Below, piece after piece: positions 9,046 to 17,452 of a DNA stretch of 64,000 nt (positions are counted from its first letter, which is position 1; every line of letters begins with the position of its first letter). Source of the stretch: an uncultured Treponema sp. Lineage in GTDB: Bacteria; Spirochaetota; Spirochaetia; Treponematales; Treponemataceae. The stretch spans positions 124,001-188,000 of the forward strand of contig CASGDA010000003.1 of assembly GCA_949300145.1 (NCBI GenBank), given 5' to 3'. The position numbers and the translations under genes were made by a program. The notes below the pieces were generated by a model that saw only the letters and a program-made list of their open reading frames with translations, was not told the DNA's origin and ran no database searches.

Positions 9046-10482
9046 TTATTTTATGCATATGCTTTCCGAAAGATTTAAACCTTCCGCAGAAACCAGAATG
9101 TTTTCAAATCTGTCCTGGTGGACAGGTTTCCCGGATGCAGAATAATATACAACGGAATAAGAGTAAATACCCGGATCCAGGGTTATCCCGCCGACCCAGG
9201 CTGTCGCCGGAAAATAATGGGAAACCCTCAGGTCAGCCTGCTCGCTTAAATCAGCGTACATTTGTGTTCCAATGCTGAGTAATGAAAAAAGCAATCCCAT
9301 GTCATTGCCGGCGCCCTGCATTTGGGATGCTTCATCGAATATTATTGAAGCCGTGGTTTTTGATGTGGCGCGCAGAATTGTTTTCAAATAAATTAAAGCT
9401 TCGTTTTGTTTTATGGTTTCCGCCGCGACCGCGCCCATTTTTTCAATCACTTCAAGGTGGAACTGTTCTCCTGTGTCGAAGACGACTTTTGCCGACGCAA
9501 CCAGGTCAGGTTTTTCCCTGAGCACGGGGATTGAAATTTTTATCCATCTTATTTCCCCGGAAGAGCCGTATGTTATGGGAATGCGTATTTCTTCCGCCTG
9601 TTTTTCTGGGGACAAACCTGTAAAGCTGATGACATTCAGTCTTGCTTTTCCCTGCGGAATGTCCAGCTCATCTTCGATTGAATCCGGTATCTTGAAATCA
9701 TAAACTGACGGCTGGTTGGCAAAAGCCAGCTTCAGATAATCCCTGTCGATTCTTGCGTCGTCTTTCAGGTTCTGAGATCTGTAAAAAAGCATCCCCAGGT
9801 ATCTTGCAAGGGCTGAATTTGTGAAGTTAACCGAAGCCGCCTCGCTGTCGTAAGGCACCGAAACGCCGCTGTCCAGCAGGGCTTCCTGTGTGCTCGTTAT
9901 CTCCGTTCCGTATTTAATACCCAGCAGTTTCAGTTTTTCGTCTATCCGCCTGATTTCCACAAGGGCGCCTTCAGTGGAGCCGAGAAAAAAATAATTCAGC
10001 GCATTGAAGACGTTGATATACACATCCTCGTAATCTTCCCCTGAATATTCCGTTATGGTGTCGTTGGACAAATATGACGCCGCGGTGAGGGTGATGCTTT
10101 TTGCATAAAGATTTTCGATGCTCCGTTCAGCTTCGCCGAGGTATTTTTTTGACTCTTCGTAATCCCCTGCATAGTGCGCAAGCATTCCCGCGTCAAGCTG
10201 AAAAAGCAGCGCGTCCCTGTCCGCGTATGCGGACGGAGCTTCCTCCATCAACCTGTCGAAAGCTTCCTCCGCGTTTCCTGATTTAAGCTGCCTGTCAATG
10301 CCGGCGTAATGCTGCCCCACCGATGCGCATGATGAATACAGCATGAGCTGCAGAAAGATGAGAAACACGGCGGATACTGCGCCGGCTTTTTTTGCAGGAT
10401 GTTCAGCGGACGGGAGTGACCGCATCTTGATAAAAGAAGATGCGGCCGCTTTGCATTGATTACGGGACGTTTTATTTACCAT
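9046..10482 (-). CDS. COG3014-like TPR-containing lipoprotein
   Basis: This 478-residue protein is probably exported. A hydrophobic segment at about 38-52 ends in LYSSCAS, which fits a lipobox, although the 30 residues in front are long for a signal peptide. ATG 10425 (residue 20) is therefore an alternative start; neither candidate has a strong ribosome site. Residues 60-190 are helical repeats of TPR character (GNAEEAFDRLMEEAP, YAGDYEESKKYLGEAERSI), followed by a stretch rich in beta structure. The combination and its place between an LpoB-like and an LPP20-like gene match the uncharacterised COG3014 family, which I recall in the same trio in other Gram-negative bacteria. It lies 13 bases after the lpoB-like gene. 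Confidence 0.65.
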   Translation of the reverse strand: MVNKTSRNQCKAAASSFIKMRSLPSAEHPAKKAGAVSAVFLIFLQLMLYSSCASVGQHYAGIDRQLKSGNAEEAFDRLMEEAPSAYADRDALLFQLDAGMLAHYAGDYEESKKYLGEAERSIENLYAKSITLTAASYLSNDTITEYSGEDYEDVYINVFNALNYFFLGSTEGALVEIRRIDEKLKLLGIKYGTEITSTQEALLDSGVSVPYDSEAASVNFTNSALARYLGMLFYRSQNLKDDARIDRDYLKLAFANQPSVYDFKIPDSIEDELDIPQGKARLNVISFTGLSPEKQAEEIRIPITYGSSGEIRWIKISIPVLREKPDLVASAKVVFDTGEQFHLEVIEKMGAVAAETIKQNEALIYLKTILRATSKTTASIIFDEASQMQGAGNDMGLLFSLLSIGTQMYADLSEQADLRVSHYFPATAWVGGITLDPGIYSYSVVYYSASGKPVHQDRFENILVSAEGLNLSESICIK

Positions 10483-10495
10483 TGACGGACGGCGG

Positions 10496-11110
10496 TTATA
10501 ATTTTACCGATGAGGTTTTGATTATCTTTTTGATTTCATTGTTTTCGCCAATCCAGATTTTTTTGTTGGATTCAAGATCAGTCAGTTCCGCATAAACATA
10601 GTATGTCCTGACTGTGGTTTTCTCAACCTTCTCAACAATTGTTCTGATTGAGCCTGTCATCATGAAATCCGCGCCGGTTTCATTGGCAAGGGATTTCACC
10701 GTTTCCTCGCTTGCCCAGCTCTGCTGCTCTGTCCGTTCATCACGGATTTCACCGCGTTCCGAGGATGATGCCACAAAGTCCGCCTTCCCGCTATTCAAAA
10801 TAGCTGCTTCCATGCGCTTCGCTATGATCGCTGTGTCAATATGTTCCGAGCTGTCGTTGGAAAATGTTCCTACAATGAAAACCGGCAGCCGGCCGTTTTG
10901 CTCCTGAAAGGCGTTGAGCCGTGGTGAATTCAGGCAGTCTGAAATCAGGCTTTCGCAGACTATCCTTACATCCGTGTCATTCCAGTATCCGGTTAAATCT
11001 GTCTGGGTTTCAACATCAACACGGCTTACATCCGGAGTCGATGTACATGATGCCAGCAGGAGTACGGATATAAAAATCATTGTAAAAATAATAAAATTTC
11101 TCTTTTTCAT
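10496..11110 (-). CDS. lpoB: LpoB-like penicillin-binding-protein activator lipoprotein
   Basis: The 204-residue protein has a signal peptide ending in LLLASCTS, a clean lipobox with Cys22. The mature part resembles LpoB: an N-terminal region with TGYWNDTDVRIVCESLISDCL, then RLPVFIVGTFSNDSSEHIDT, which matches the family core, and a C-terminal MTGSIRTIVEKVEKTTVRTYYVYAELTDLESNKKIWIG. In enterobacteria LpoB is an outer-membrane lipoprotein that stimulates the class A synthase PBP1b. The spirochaetal role is inferred from the family only. It is first in a three-gene operon and has no Shine-Dalgarno. A promoter placed at the start codon (see 11119-11148) suggests a leaderless transcript. Confidence 0.75.
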   Translation of the reverse strand: MKKRNFIIFTMIFISVLLLASCTSTPDVSRVDVETQTDLTGYWNDTDVRIVCESLISDCLNSPRLNAFQEQNGRLPVFIVGTFSNDSSEHIDTAIIAKRMEAAILNSGKADFVASSSERGEIRDERTEQQSWASEETVKSLANETGADFMMTGSIRTIVEKVEKTTVRTYYVYAELTDLESNKKIWIGENNEIKKIIKTSSVKL

Positions 11111-11118
11111 GGTGTATC

Positions 11119-11148
11119 AGTATATATATTATTCCTCTATAAAATCAA
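11119..11148 (-). promoter_or_regulatory. Promoter of the lpoB-like operon, start codon at the expected transcription start
   Basis: On the minus strand, TTGATT (11143-11148) is followed after 18 bases by TATACT (11119-11124), and the ATG begins 8 bases further on. The bases between (GATACACC) contain no Shine-Dalgarno. The -35 lies inside the 3' end of the VOC gene, so the trio can be transcribed independently of it. Confidence 0.55.
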
Positions 11149-11491
11149 GTTCAATACCGTTCGGATCAACGGCGGTCATTATTTTCTTTCCGTCTTTGAT
11201 GGTTTTCGGTTCTGAAATAATCCTTACGTTTTTTGAAAGAAGGTAGTCCCTCGCCTCCGATATCTGCTCCACTTCAAAGGTCATGGAAACACCTGCGGCT
11301 GGAGCCGGCTCTGCCCTGTCATTATGCAGGAGCTCAAGCTTCATTCCTGATTCCTTGTCTGAAAGAAAGGCTATCTGCTTTCCCGGAGCGGCGGAAATCA
11401 TGCTGTCGAAGGAAAAGCCCAGAACATTTTCATAAAAAGCTACGGATTTCTGGATGTCAGAGGTTCTGACAACCACACTCTTCATTTTCAA
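11129..11491 (-). CDS. VOC (glyoxalase/bleomycin-resistance/dioxygenase superfamily) protein
   Basis: This 120-residue protein has the single betaalphabetabetabeta double-module layout of the vicinal oxygen chelate superfamily: VVRTSDIQKSVAFYENVLGF at the start and MTAVDPNGIELDFIEE at the end. The last Glu-containing strand (GIELDF) and the earlier MKLELL strand supply typical metal positions. The usual first His is not evident, so metal binding and substrate are open. GAGGAG lies about 12 bases before the ATG, a long but usable spacing. It lies in the same orientation as aroA upstream, separated by 93 bases that contain two short palindromes. Confidence 0.75.
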   Translation of the reverse strand: MKMKSVVVRTSDIQKSVAFYENVLGFSFDSMISAAPGKQIAFLSDKESGMKLELLHNDRAEPAPAAGVSMTFEVEQISEARDYLLSKNVRIISEPKTIKDGKKIMTAVDPNGIELDFIEE

Positions 11492-11584
11492 AGTAAACTC
11501 CTCTTTTCCCGGATTTCCGCGGCGGACAGACCCTCCTGTGTCCCGGAATTCCGGTTTGTTTCAGAAACAGGATACTATGAAAAG

Positions 11585-12895
11585 CTAAGCATTGCAAACA
11601 AAACCCGCTCCGATTCCGTTCATTTTTTCGTAAAAGGCGGGGAAAGAGACGGAACAGCATTCCGCATTGTTTACAACAACCCCTTCCTCCATTCCCAAAC
11701 CCATCACCGCCAGAGACATGGCTATACGGTGGTCATGATAGCTTTCGCATTGTCCGCCGTGCAGGTTTCTGCCGCCTTCGCCGTGTATCAGTATGTAATC
11801 CCGGCCTTCTTCCACGGAAGCCCCCAGTTTCGACAGCTCCTTCCGGAGGATGTTTATCCTGTCTGTTTCCTTTAAACGTACAACGCCGATATCCGTCAAC
11901 GCCACATCCCCCTCCGCGAAACACGCCGCCACGCTTAATGCCGGAACCGCATCCGGAAAGGCTGAACAATTGAATTCCCCGCCTTTAAGGGGCAGTATTC
12001 CTGTTCCCCGCCTGTTGACGTATAAATTTCCTTCTTCTTTGTCGATTTCTATGTCAGCGCCCATTTCTGAAAGCACATCGACTATGGCTGCGTCGCCCTG
12101 GCTTCCGGATGTATCCACGGCCGGAATGCATATTTTCGAGCCGGTTATGACGGCTGCGGTTATGGGGAACGCGGCCGCCTCCCAGTCGGACGGGATAATC
12201 CGGTCAAAAGCTTTGTAAGCCTGCGGACCGGTGACTTCAAAGTGATTCATTTTTTCCTTGTCGTAGGAAACTTTAATGCCGACTGATTCCATCCAGTCAA
12301 TGGTCATCCGGACGAAGGGGGTTTCTTTCGGAGTGCGCAAATCTATGGTTGTGACTCCTGAAAGTGTAGGGGCCGTCATCAACAGTCCGCTTATCTGCTG
12401 GGAAAGAACACCTTCGTGTTCCACCCTTCCCGGTGAAATCGGGCCGCATACTGCTACAGGCGGGCATTTCGAACCTTCCCGTAAATAGAAGCCGTTTCCG
12501 CCGAGCTTCCTGATTACATCTATGAGCTGGTCGATGGGTCTGGTTTGTATTGATTCGTCCCCGGTAATCACGATTTTTTCCGGAAATGTTGCCGCCAGCG
12601 GGGTGATGAAGTACAGGACGGAGCCTGAATTCCCCACGTCTATGGCCTGCCGCGGAACCTTCAACCCGCCCTCCGGCGCTGTGACCTTCCACAGTCCCGG
12701 TCCGGTTTCCACCCCGGCTCCGAAAGCCTCCACCGTGTGCAGGGCTGAAAGGCAGTCCGCCCCTTCCAACGGATTCCTGATAAAAGATGTCCCTTCTGCC
12801 AGGGCCGCAAAGATACATGCCCTGATGGTATGGCTTTTTGAGCCCGGAACTTTGATGCTGCCTGCCAGTTTATGACGCTTGGAAAGAACCTTCAC
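11585..12895 (-). CDS. aroA: 3-phosphoshikimate 1-carboxyvinyltransferase (EPSP synthase)
   Basis: It condenses shikimate-3-phosphate with PEP to EPSP, the sixth step of the shikimate pathway, in the cytoplasm. Signatures are KVPGSKSHTIRACIFAALAEG near the N-terminus, DVGNSGSVLYFITPLAA (the GNSGTxxR region, here with SVL), LRTPKETPFVRMT, and LKETDRINILRKEL plus the DHRIAMSLAV motif at the C-terminus. I take GTG 12895 as the start because AAGGAG (12902-12907) stands 6 bases before it and the protein then begins KVLSKRHKLAGSIKVPG, as in the family. The longer frame from 12955 has no ribosome site. This gives 436 residues against about 430 for the family. No other aro genes are near. Confidence 0.95.
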   Translation of the reverse strand: MKVLSKRHKLAGSIKVPGSKSHTIRACIFAALAEGTSFIRNPLEGADCLSALHTVEAFGAGVETGPGLWKVTAPEGGLKVPRQAIDVGNSGSVLYFITPLAATFPEKIVITGDESIQTRPIDQLIDVIRKLGGNGFYLREGSKCPPVAVCGPISPGRVEHEGVLSQQISGLLMTAPTLSGVTTIDLRTPKETPFVRMTIDWMESVGIKVSYDKEKMNHFEVTGPQAYKAFDRIIPSDWEAAAFPITAAVITGSKICIPAVDTSGSQGDAAIVDVLSEMGADIEIDKEEGNLYVNRRGTGILPLKGGEFNCSAFPDAVPALSVAACFAEGDVALTDIGVVRLKETDRINILRKELSKLGASVEEGRDYILIHGEGGRNLHGGQCESYHDHRIAMSLAVMGLGMEEGVVVNNAECCSVSFPAFYEKMNGIGAGFVCNA

Positions 12896-12999
12896 GGACT
12901 GCTCCTTAAAACGGGTATTCTGAATCTCAAACTTTTCAACAGCGGAAGTGTGCATGATTTTCGCTAAAATTTCAACGGCTAAAAAAAGCCTGAAAGAAC

Positions 13000-13045
13000 T
13001 TGATATTTTAAAATCAAAGTGATATGAGAATATATCGGCTCATAT
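13000..13045 (+). promoter_or_regulatory. Promoter-like elements and 24-base inverted repeat upstream of argA
   Basis: TTGATA (13000-13005) and TATGAG (13023-13028) are 17 bases apart. An inverted repeat with perfect 7-base arms, ATATGAG (13022-13028) and CTCATAT (13039-13045) around a 10-base spacer, overlaps the -10 and ends 15 bases before the argA start. It could be an operator or a 5'-UTR hairpin. It does not match the ArgR box spacing. Confidence 0.4.
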
Positions 13046-13060
13046 TCCGGGGTTATTGGC

Positions 13061-14386
13061 ATGACAAAAACTGAAATGATCAGAGATGCAATCAGATACA
13101 TAAAGCAATTCAGGAATTCCACCGTCGTTATACAAATTGATGATGAACTTCTGGACTCTCCTCTTTTTGCCGGTCATATCCATGATTTGGCGCTTCTTTT
13201 TGAAACTGGAATAAAAATAGTGATTGTTCCCGGCGCAAAGATGATGATTTCGCGCATTCTTGATTCATACAAAATAAGCTGGAAATTTGTCGGCGATACC
13301 CGTGTCACTGACAGCGACGGGATGGATTTTATAAAGATGGCGGCCTTTGATGTTTCCAACAGGATTATGTCCAGACTTGCCGCCGAAAAACTTCACGGCG
13401 TTATAGGGAACTGGGTTTCCGCCAGGGGGAAGGGTGTCGTGAACGGCGTTGATTTCGGAAGTGCCGGACTGATAACCCGCATAGACATCGAGCCCCTTAA
13501 AAGAGCGATAGACGACGGTTTTATTCCGATAATCCCATGCGTGGGATGGACCGCGGTCGGCAAGTCATATAATATTTCTTCCATTGAGCTGGCCGCTGAA
13601 ACGGCAAAGCTTTTGAATGCCGATAAACTTTTCTTCCTGGAAAAAGGGATGTCGGTTTCGGCGGATAGTTTCGTCGCTCCCGGAAATTCCGTGGTTTCTC
13701 CGGAGAATAGAATCGCGTCTGTTTCCGTGGATGATATTGAGACGTTTATATCAGTGAACAATCTTGACTCCTCCGGCGCATACAATTTGAAGCTGGCTTT
13801 TCTTTTGAGGAAAGGGAAGGATGCCTGCCTGAACGGTGTGTCCCGTTCCCATATTTTGAATGGGGATGAAGACGGTGTTATTCCCGGCGAAATTTTTTCC
13901 GAGATTGGTTCCGGTACCATGATATACCGGAGCAATTACGGGGTGTTCCGCAGTATGCGGCACCAGGATGTTCCTTCTGTCCTGTCCCTTATGTTTCCGT
14001 TTGTTGAATCCGGGATTCTCCTTCCGAGGTCGGAAGAGGAACTGAAGGAGCAGGCGGATTTATTCACTGTGTACGAAGTTGACGGCGGCATAAGGGCCTG
14101 CGCTGCGCTGAAACCTTACAAGGATTGTTCCTGTGCTGAAATAGCCGCGGTCGCCGTTGACGATTCATATTCCAATTCCGGAATAGGTCCCGCTTTGATG
14201 CGGCGGCTGATTGAAGAGGCTGAGAGCGCGGGGTTCAGTTTTGTGTTTGTGCTGACAACCCAGGCCTCTGACTGGTTTGAAAGGTTCGGCTTCAAATCAG
14301 CCGGAAAGGAAAGTCTGCCGGAGGAAAGACTGCGCAGAATGGATCCCTCAAGAGGTTCCAGGATTTTAATTCTTCAGTTGAAATAA
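13061..14386 (+). CDS. argA: N-acetylglutamate synthase, amino-acid kinase plus GNAT type
   Basis: It would acetylate glutamate with acetyl-CoA to start arginine synthesis. The 441-residue protein has an amino-acid-kinase domain (about 1-285) with VIQIDDELLDSPLF, KIVIVPGAKMMISRIL, VNGVDFGSAGLITRID and NISSIELAAETAKLL. After it comes a GNAT domain (about 295-435) with AEIAAVAVDDSYSNSGIGPALMRRL, the acetyl-CoA pyrophosphate loop. This two-domain layout is that of E. coli ArgA, and length matches. The kinase domain probably serves arginine sensing rather than catalysis. The ribosome site is weak. MATE follows 13 bases downstream, probably in the same transcript. No other arg genes are present. 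Confidence 0.9.
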   Translation: MTKTEMIRDAIRYIKQFRNSTVVIQIDDELLDSPLFAGHIHDLALLFETGIKIVIVPGAKMMISRILDSYKISWKFVGDTRVTDSDGMDFIKMAAFDVSNRIMSRLAAEKLHGVIGNWVSARGKGVVNGVDFGSAGLITRIDIEPLKRAIDDGFIPIIPCVGWTAVGKSYNISSIELAAETAKLLNADKLFFLEKGMSVSADSFVAPGNSVVSPENRIASVSVDDIETFISVNNLDSSGAYNLKLAFLLRKGKDACLNGVSRSHILNGDEDGVIPGEIFSEIGSGTMIYRSNYGVFRSMRHQDVPSVLSLMFPFVESGILLPRSEEELKEQADLFTVYEVDGGIRACAALKPYKDCSCAEIAAVAVDDSYSNSGIGPALMRRLIEEAESAGFSFVFVLTTQASDWFERFGFKSAGKESLPEERLRRMDPSRGSRILILQLK

Positions 14387-14399
14387 ACAGGGTGAAAAA

Positions 14400-15785
14400 A
14401 TGAGACTCTATTTACATTTAGGCCCGCTTTCTTTTTACAGGAAGGCGGTTTTAATCGCCGTACCTGTGATGTTCCAGGGATTGATTCAGACTCTTGTGTC
14501 CCTCGTGGATAATTTTATGGTCGCCGGTTTAGGTGACTTGAAAATGAGCGGCGTAAATGTGACAAACCAGTTTATGTTCCTGTTTTTTATCGCCCTCAAT
14601 ACCGCAATGATTGCCGGCGGAATATTCATGTCTCAATTCAACGGCGTCGGGGATTCAAAGGGAATGGGACAGGTTTTCAGGTTTAAACTTTTTACGGGTT
14701 TTTTCCTTGTGTTGGTGATGTCGGTATGTGCGATTGTTTTTCCGGAAGAACTGCTTGAGTTGCTTTTGAATAAAAATGTTCAAAAAAATGAAATCGTCGC
14801 CGAGGGCGTTCCGTATTTTAAACTTATGACTTTGACCTTTATCCCCATAATTGTTTCTACCGCAATTGCTTCTTCCCTCCGGGAAACGGGCCGGGTAGTT
14901 CCTCCCCTTGTAATTTCCATCTGTGCCACAGCCGTTAATACGTTTTTTAACTGGATTTTTATTTACGGTAATTTAGGCGCGCCCCGTATGGAAATACGCG
15001 GCGCCGCTGTGGCGACAATTATCGCGCGTGTCGTTGAGCTGCTGCTTTTCATCTGTTTTATTGTAAAAACGAAACCGGGATTCTTTATAAGAATAACGAC
15101 TCTGTTTCAAATGGATTTCGGGTTGTTTTTCAAGATATTGCGGAAATCGGGATTGATTCTTATTTCCGAATTGTCTTGGGCTGTAACCGAAATAATTATG
15201 ACCGCCGTTTATTACGGGCGTGGTGGAGCCGGCATAGTTTCAGGTCTTTCCGCCGCCTGGGCGATTGCAAATATTTTCATGATAGCCTTTAACGGAATTC
15301 ATACTGCCACCGGGGTATTGATAGGCGGACGGTTGGGGCGGAATGAATTGTCTGAAGCCAGACAGGAAGCCCGCTGGGTACGCAACGGAAGTTTTATTTT
15401 CGGATTGGGATTGTGTCTGCTCGAATTATGTTCCATTATTCTGATTCCTGTTGTTTTCGGAAATCTTTCGGATAATGCCAGGGATGTCTGCAGGATGATG
15501 ATAATTGTCATAAGTGTGTATATGCCTGTCTGGTCGTATTTGAATGCCCAGTTCGCGGTGGCGAGATCCGGAGGCGATGCGGTTATGGGTGCATGGGTGG
15601 ATTTGAGCATCAATTCGACTTTGTTTTTGCCCGGTATATTCCTGCTCGCAATGTTTACAGATTTGGGGCCTGTAGAGATGTATGCCATCGTTAAAACAAC
15701 GGACTTTGTAAAAGTGGGTATAGCGATGTGGCAGCTTAAAAAAGAACGCTGGGTGAGGAATCTTACGCTTTCAAAATCATCCTGA
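14400..15785 (+). CDS. MATE-family multidrug/Na+ antiporter
   Basis: This 461-residue inner-membrane protein has twelve predicted membrane segments in two homologous halves of six. The first half begins VPVMFQGLIQTLVSLVDNFMVAGLG, which is the typical MATE signature (P..G...T..VD..MVG.LG), and the middle has GAPRMEIRGAAVATIIARVVELLLF. The second half repeats GLILISELSWAVTEIIMTAVYYG. The family exports cationic drugs or metabolites in exchange for Na+ or H+; the substrate here cannot be read. It starts at ATG 14400 after GGGTGAAAAA and is probably translated from the argA transcript. It ends 22 bases before the convergent nth. Confidence 0.92.
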   Translation: MRLYLHLGPLSFYRKAVLIAVPVMFQGLIQTLVSLVDNFMVAGLGDLKMSGVNVTNQFMFLFFIALNTAMIAGGIFMSQFNGVGDSKGMGQVFRFKLFTGFFLVLVMSVCAIVFPEELLELLLNKNVQKNEIVAEGVPYFKLMTLTFIPIIVSTAIASSLRETGRVVPPLVISICATAVNTFFNWIFIYGNLGAPRMEIRGAAVATIIARVVELLLFICFIVKTKPGFFIRITTLFQMDFGLFFKILRKSGLILISELSWAVTEIIMTAVYYGRGGAGIVSGLSAAWAIANIFMIAFNGIHTATGVLIGGRLGRNELSEARQEARWVRNGSFIFGLGLCLLELCSIILIPVVFGNLSDNARDVCRMMIIVISVYMPVWSYLNAQFAVARSGGDAVMGAWVDLSINSTLFLPGIFLLAMFTDLGPVEMYAIVKTTDFVKVGIAMWQLKKERWVRNLTLSKSS

Positions 15786-15807
15786 GCGCTTGTTCTTTTG
15801 CCGTGTT

Positions 15808-16506
15808 TTACGGCTTTGCTTCCAGATTTTTCGGACACACCGGGGAAAGTATGCATGAACCGCATTTCGGGCTTCTGGCTGTACAGACATATCTTCCGTG
15901 AAGTAACAGGAGGTGGTGCGCGTCTTTTAAATACACTTCCGGAATTATTTTCATTAAATCCTCTTCCACCTCTTTCGGTGTTTTGCCTCCGCTTAATCCC
16001 AGTCTGTGGGAAACACGGAGGATATGCGTGTCAACAGGCATAACTGGTTTTCCGAAAGCACAGTTCAGGATAACGTTTGCGGTTTTTCTTCCGACCCCTG
16101 GAAGACTCTCAAGTTCCTCCCGTGTGGACGGGACTTGTCCTTTGAATCGTTCCGTCAGGATTTTTGATGTTTCTATAATCCGCTTCGCTTTTGTAGGATA
16201 TAAATTGACGGACTTTATATAATTCCGTAATTTTTCTTCTCCCAGGGCTGTCATTTTTTCCGGTGTGTCCGCAACCGCGAAAAGTTCCGGGGTAGCCTTA
16301 TTCACCCCCTTGTCTGTCATTTGCGCGGAAAGCATGACCGCGACAAGAAGTGTGTAGGTATTTACGCTTTCAAGTTCCGTTTTCGGTTCAGGGCAGTTCT
16401 TTGACAGTATTTCAAATATTCTGCTGATTGTGCGGCCGCCTGCTTCCCGCCAGGAATTTTCATTTTCGGGTTTTCTTTCTGTACCTGTGTTTTTTTTCCT
16501 TGTCAT
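15808..16506 (-). CDS. nth: Endonuclease III (DNA glycosylase/AP lyase)
   Basis: It removes oxidised pyrimidines and cuts abasic sites in base-excision repair. The 232-residue protein has the helix-hairpin-helix LPGVGRKTANVIL with catalytic Lys141, VDTHILRVSHRLGL with catalytic Asp159, and a [4Fe-4S] loop with Cys208, 215, 218 and 224 in the C-x6-C-x2-C-x5-C spacing. All key residues are present. A 25-residue basic N-terminal extension (MTRKKNTGTERK) is not part of the fold. Its start overlaps the stop of the upstream dehydrogenase gene by 4 bases (ATGA), so the two are translationally coupled. Confidence 0.96.
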   Translation of the reverse strand: MTRKKNTGTERKPENENSWREAGGRTISRIFEILSKNCPEPKTELESVNTYTLLVAVMLSAQMTDKGVNKATPELFAVADTPEKMTALGEEKLRNYIKSVNLYPTKAKRIIETSKILTERFKGQVPSTREELESLPGVGRKTANVILNCAFGKPVMPVDTHILRVSHRLGLSGGKTPKEVEEDLMKIIPEVYLKDAHHLLLLHGRYVCTARSPKCGSCILSPVCPKNLEAKP

Positions 16507-17429
16507 AAAATCCCCTGCCGATTTTCCCCGGATAGATTTTCCGCCGTTTTTTTTACCGCGGCCGCACCCCCGGAAAGCAATGCGGATACAAACGGCCGTC
16601 CTATCATTACAGCCTTCGCTCCCAGCAGTCCCGCCGCTTTTATGTGGGCGGATGTGCGCAGGCCTCCGTCAACCCAAAGCTCTCCGCACAGCGGTGAAAA
16701 TTCTTCCGCATATCCGGAAAGAAAATCCGCGGTGTTTCCCGGCCGGGTTTCAATTCTTCCGCCGTGGTTTGATATTACGGCTATATCAGGATGCAGTTCT
16801 TCCAGCAGTTCTTTTTCTTCCGGCAGAAAAATGCCTTTGACTGCGAAGGGTAGCCCGGCTTCATGAGCCTTATCCTGTATTTTTTTCAGGGAGGATACGC
16901 TTTTTTTCTCGAGCTTCGCCAGATTCCGCATTGTTACAATCGAATACGCGTCGATATCTATTCCTATAAGCCTCGCGCAGCTTACGGCTTTTTCCATGCG
17001 CTCAAAAATATTTTCATCGCTGTAAGGCTTTATGAAAATTCCGCCTTTCACATTTTCCTTTTTCAGCGCCTCCAGTCCGAACAGGAATTTTTCATCCGGA
17101 ACACCGTCCCCGGTTGTGATGTTTATTCCCGCCCCGGCACATGCATTCACCATATCAAAGTAATATTCCCTTTCCTGGTGGTATCCGATATTTTCAACGG
17201 CTCCTGTCATGGGTGCAAGCCAAATTTCAGGAAAAGAAACCGGCTCCCGGTTTCCGGAGTTTGCCGCTGCTTTTTCCCATCCTTCGTAATTCGCCTTGAA
17301 ATTTGAATTACCGGACACGCCTCCCATGCCCGGTAATTCACCGGTGCAAGCTTTCCCGTTGCAACACGGGCAAAGCCTGCATTTGAATCCTGCTGTTTTC
17401 GGGTTAACTCTTTCCTGTGTATCCTGCAT
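16503..17429 (-). CDS. FMN-dependent alpha-hydroxyacid dehydrogenase/oxidase-like protein with N-terminal Cys cluster
   Basis: This TIM-barrel flavoprotein is related to lactate and glycolate oxidases. The 308-residue form starting at ATG 17429 is chosen because GGAAGG (17435-17440) lies 5 bases upstream. The N-terminal CRLCPCCNGKACTGELPGMGG is Cys-rich and typical of the anaerobe branch, not of classic lactate oxidase. It suggests metal or Fe-S binding. The barrel shows WLAPMTGA, PFAVKGIFLPEE with the conserved Lys, AVISNHGGRIETRPG with the catalytic His and substrate Arg region, and LWVDGGLRTSAHIKAAGLLGAKAVMIGRPF for FMN phosphate. The family usually has SNHGGR.LD; here IETRPG follows. The substrate is unknown. 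It overlaps nth by 4 bases. Confidence 0.85.
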   Translation of the reverse strand: MQDTQERVNPKTAGFKCRLCPCCNGKACTGELPGMGGVSGNSNFKANYEGWEKAAANSGNREPVSFPEIWLAPMTGAVENIGYHQEREYYFDMVNACAGAGINITTGDGVPDEKFLFGLEALKKENVKGGIFIKPYSDENIFERMEKAVSCARLIGIDIDAYSIVTMRNLAKLEKKSVSSLKKIQDKAHEAGLPFAVKGIFLPEEKELLEELHPDIAVISNHGGRIETRPGNTADFLSGYAEEFSPLCGELWVDGGLRTSAHIKAAGLLGAKAVMIGRPFVSALLSGGAAAVKKTAENLSGENRQGIL

Positions 17430-17452
17430 CGTTTCCTTCCGGTTATTAGTTA

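Noticed and set aside
11542-11568. Palindromes CCGGAATTCCGG and TGTTTCAGAAACA between aroA and the VOC gene
   Set aside because: They are adjacent and could be operators, but I could not place a convincing promoter relative to them, so no feature is claimed.
15800-15814. Small hairpin GCCGT-GTTTT-ACGGC between the MATE gene and nth
   Set aside because: The stem has only 5 base pairs and overlaps the nth end; too weak to call a terminator.
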